Assembly (NCBI GenBank): GCA_030620095.1
Contig: JAUTXW010005180.1
Coordinates: 849,501 to 913,500 of the forward strand
Reading direction: 5' to 3'
From: Kuschelorhynchus macadamiae
Lineage: Eukaryota; Arthropoda; Insecta; Coleoptera; Curculionidae
DNA: 64,000 bases
Shown here piece after piece: positions 62,286-64,000 of this stretch (position 1 is its first letter; every line of letters starts with the position of its first letter). The notes beneath the pieces were generated by a model. That model ran no database searches. It saw only the letters and a list, made by a program, of their open reading frames with translations, and was not told the origin of the DNA. The position numbers and the translations under genes are program-made.

Positions 62286-62764
62286 AATTAAACTATGGCA
62301 GTCAATTTTTATGAAGTCCGTGGGTATATTATACAAGCAATCTCAGATGGATTTGAAACAAGAAATAATTGACCAACCATTGTCGCGTTCGACAACGTAT
62401 CGCTATTAGGCCTGAGAGTTGCATTCTGCAAATGATGTTTAAATGGGGTGTTTTTGATTTTATTGTCGACATTAGTCAAAAAACTTATAAGTTTAAAATA
62501 ATGGAATAAGTGTTTACACAATTTTTCAATTGAAAACTGTAAATTGTATAAACGTTGCAAAGAGCCCTGCGATCTCATCATAACTCATGAAGATCTAAAA
62601 TACTTGTACATTATTGATGAATGTAGCATGAAGTGTAATCTACATAATCCGGAGGAAAATCTATTCAGAACAAAACACATGAATTTAAACTACGTCTCAA
62701 CCAAGTTTTCACGGATTTGTAAAGTTAGGTTCAATAATATTGTATCAAAATATTATATATATGT

Positions 62765-62901
<137 letters not shown>

Positions 62902-63040
62902 GACTTTTAATAACTAAGACTTGGAGGGTTAATATTTCCGGAAATACTTTGGGTTGCCATGGAAATGATTCAAAATAAAAGCATTTGATTGGTTAGGAAT
63001 TTAGGTGTGAAATTTTCGGGGATAATACCACGAGTGCTTA

Positions 63041-63153
63041 AAAATTTCCGATAATTTTTCATGAATGCGTGTTTTCTTATAATTTCCCGAGTCCGAAGGA
63101 CGAGGGAAATTTGTAGAGAAAACACGCATGAGTGGAAAATTATCGGAAATTTG
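63041..63153. repeat. Near-perfect palindrome, about 50-bp arms
   Basis: aaatttccgataatttttca with its continuation to 63090 is matched by the reverse complement at about 63103-63153. The centre reads cccgagtccgaaggacgaggg, itself a smaller hairpin. The shared core tgcgtgttttct/agaaaacacgca is exact. Confidence 0.8.
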
Positions 63154-64000
63154 AATATTCGGAATATTCAGAAATTTGAATTTTGTAACAAATTGAACAC
63201 AAACTTGGATTTAACGGTGTTTCTTGGTTCGCTTCCAATTATATTTTCATTAATTTCCTCTTCTTGAACTAGCCCAAAGCGATTATTCATATTGACAACT
63301 TTTCAAAAATGTTTGAAAGATACTTAAAAAAAATCAGTGTCTAGGGACTCTAGCGTCTTTCAAAAGCAGGTTTCATATTGTCAAGATATCATTTTTTGGT
63401 TAGGTATGTAACCACACCTAACCAGGTAAGTGGAAACACCATGTTTCCTAGACGACGTGGTATTTCCGCTATAATTTTTCGAAAACACCACCAGTCTTAC
63501 GGGAAAATGTGTACATGAGTGGAATATTCATTACAATATTTTCTTAATCGATGGTGCGTTTGTGTAAGGTCCATACTTCGGGATTAAGAATACTATAGTT
63601 AAATAATTTATTTTTTGGTCTTATAACTGCAATTAAAAAATAAATATATTTTCTAAAAATCAAGTATCAAAACGTTCAGTAAAGTATAAAAATGTAAAAT
63701 ATGTTCAGGCATATATACCTTAGTGGGGCAATGCTTTATCGTCAAAGATCGTTATCTTATTGACAAAGCCAATTACAAAATAAAATTACAAAAAATATAT
63801 AATGCCTATAAAAAGTTGAGAAAAAAAAAACGGGTTATCATAACATAAAGCTTAACAATGTACAATTGGTAATACAGTAATAATAGCAAATTAAGCATTA
63901 ATTAAGCATAAAAAAATAACATTGTAGTATCACATATAAAAGGAAAAGTTCATTTTTACAAAACAAAACAAAACAAAAATGAATATATAAAAATTATTAA
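63154..64000. other. Intergenic, nothing recognised
   Basis: AT-rich to the window end. No gene or element was delimited. Confidence 0.4.

Overview
This is a window of insect-like nuclear DNA: strongly AT-rich, with short exons bounded by GT-AG introns of up to about 15.6 kb, many perfect (AT)n arrays, and dense remains of eukaryotic mobile elements (Ty1/copia, several non-LTR families, Penelope-like, Tc1/mariner-like, pogo/Tigger, hAT, MITEs). No bacterial gene arrangement is visible. The best gene resembles, from memory, the Drosophila nicotinamidase Naam, including its N-terminal EF-hands. An insect is therefore likely; a beetle is possible but not shown.

Host genes, all on the + strand. 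(1) The last two exons of a pentraxin-domain gene lie at 2168-2376 and 4332-4997. The exact pentraxin signature HxCx[ST]Wx[ST] is present and the intron is phase 0. (2) Two terminal exons of an unidentified gene lie at 12729-12832 and 12975-13068. (3) An apparently complete nicotinamidase gene (Naam-like, 354 residues) lies at 14035-39983 in six phase-consistent exons. It has a GC/CpG-richer promoter and 5'UTR at about 13690-14034 and a poly(A) signal at 40268. Its product should hydrolyse nicotinamide to nicotinate for NAD salvage; all expected catalytic and metal residues are present.

Accessory content. 1-2040 holds a compact convergent set of virus-like or self-replicating-element-like ORFs in the pentraxin gene intron. 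2834-4142 holds a tandem repeat and a MITE. 8290-9290 is a decayed Penelope-like reverse transcriptase. 10537-10797 is an inverted-repeat insertion whose two arms each carry a hammerhead-ribozyme-like core; it is flanked by a 13-bp direct repeat at a palindromic site. The nicotinamidase introns contain a non-LTR ORF2 fragment (16.6-17.3 kb), a pogo/Tigger transposase relic (24.65-25.94 kb), a MITE (28.83-29.30 kb), two RNase H-bearing non-LTR fragments (30.6-31.15 and 37.8-39.2 kb), an hAT-type MITE (32.73-33.24 kb) and a long-TIR element (34.55-35.9 kb).

The right third (40-64 kb) has no convincing host gene. It holds a dispersed noncoding repeat family, a 5'-truncated Ty1/copia element fused to a mariner-like fragment (42.4-47.2 kb), a mariner-like element with very long TIRs (54.14-56.14 kb), a recent 428-bp duplication around (AT)n (57.1-58.2 kb), an hAT/CGGBP1-like transposase fragment (58.6-59.1 kb), tandem repeats, and a near-perfect palindrome (63.04-63.15 kb). 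All calls were made by eye; family assignments rest on remembered motifs, not on database searches.
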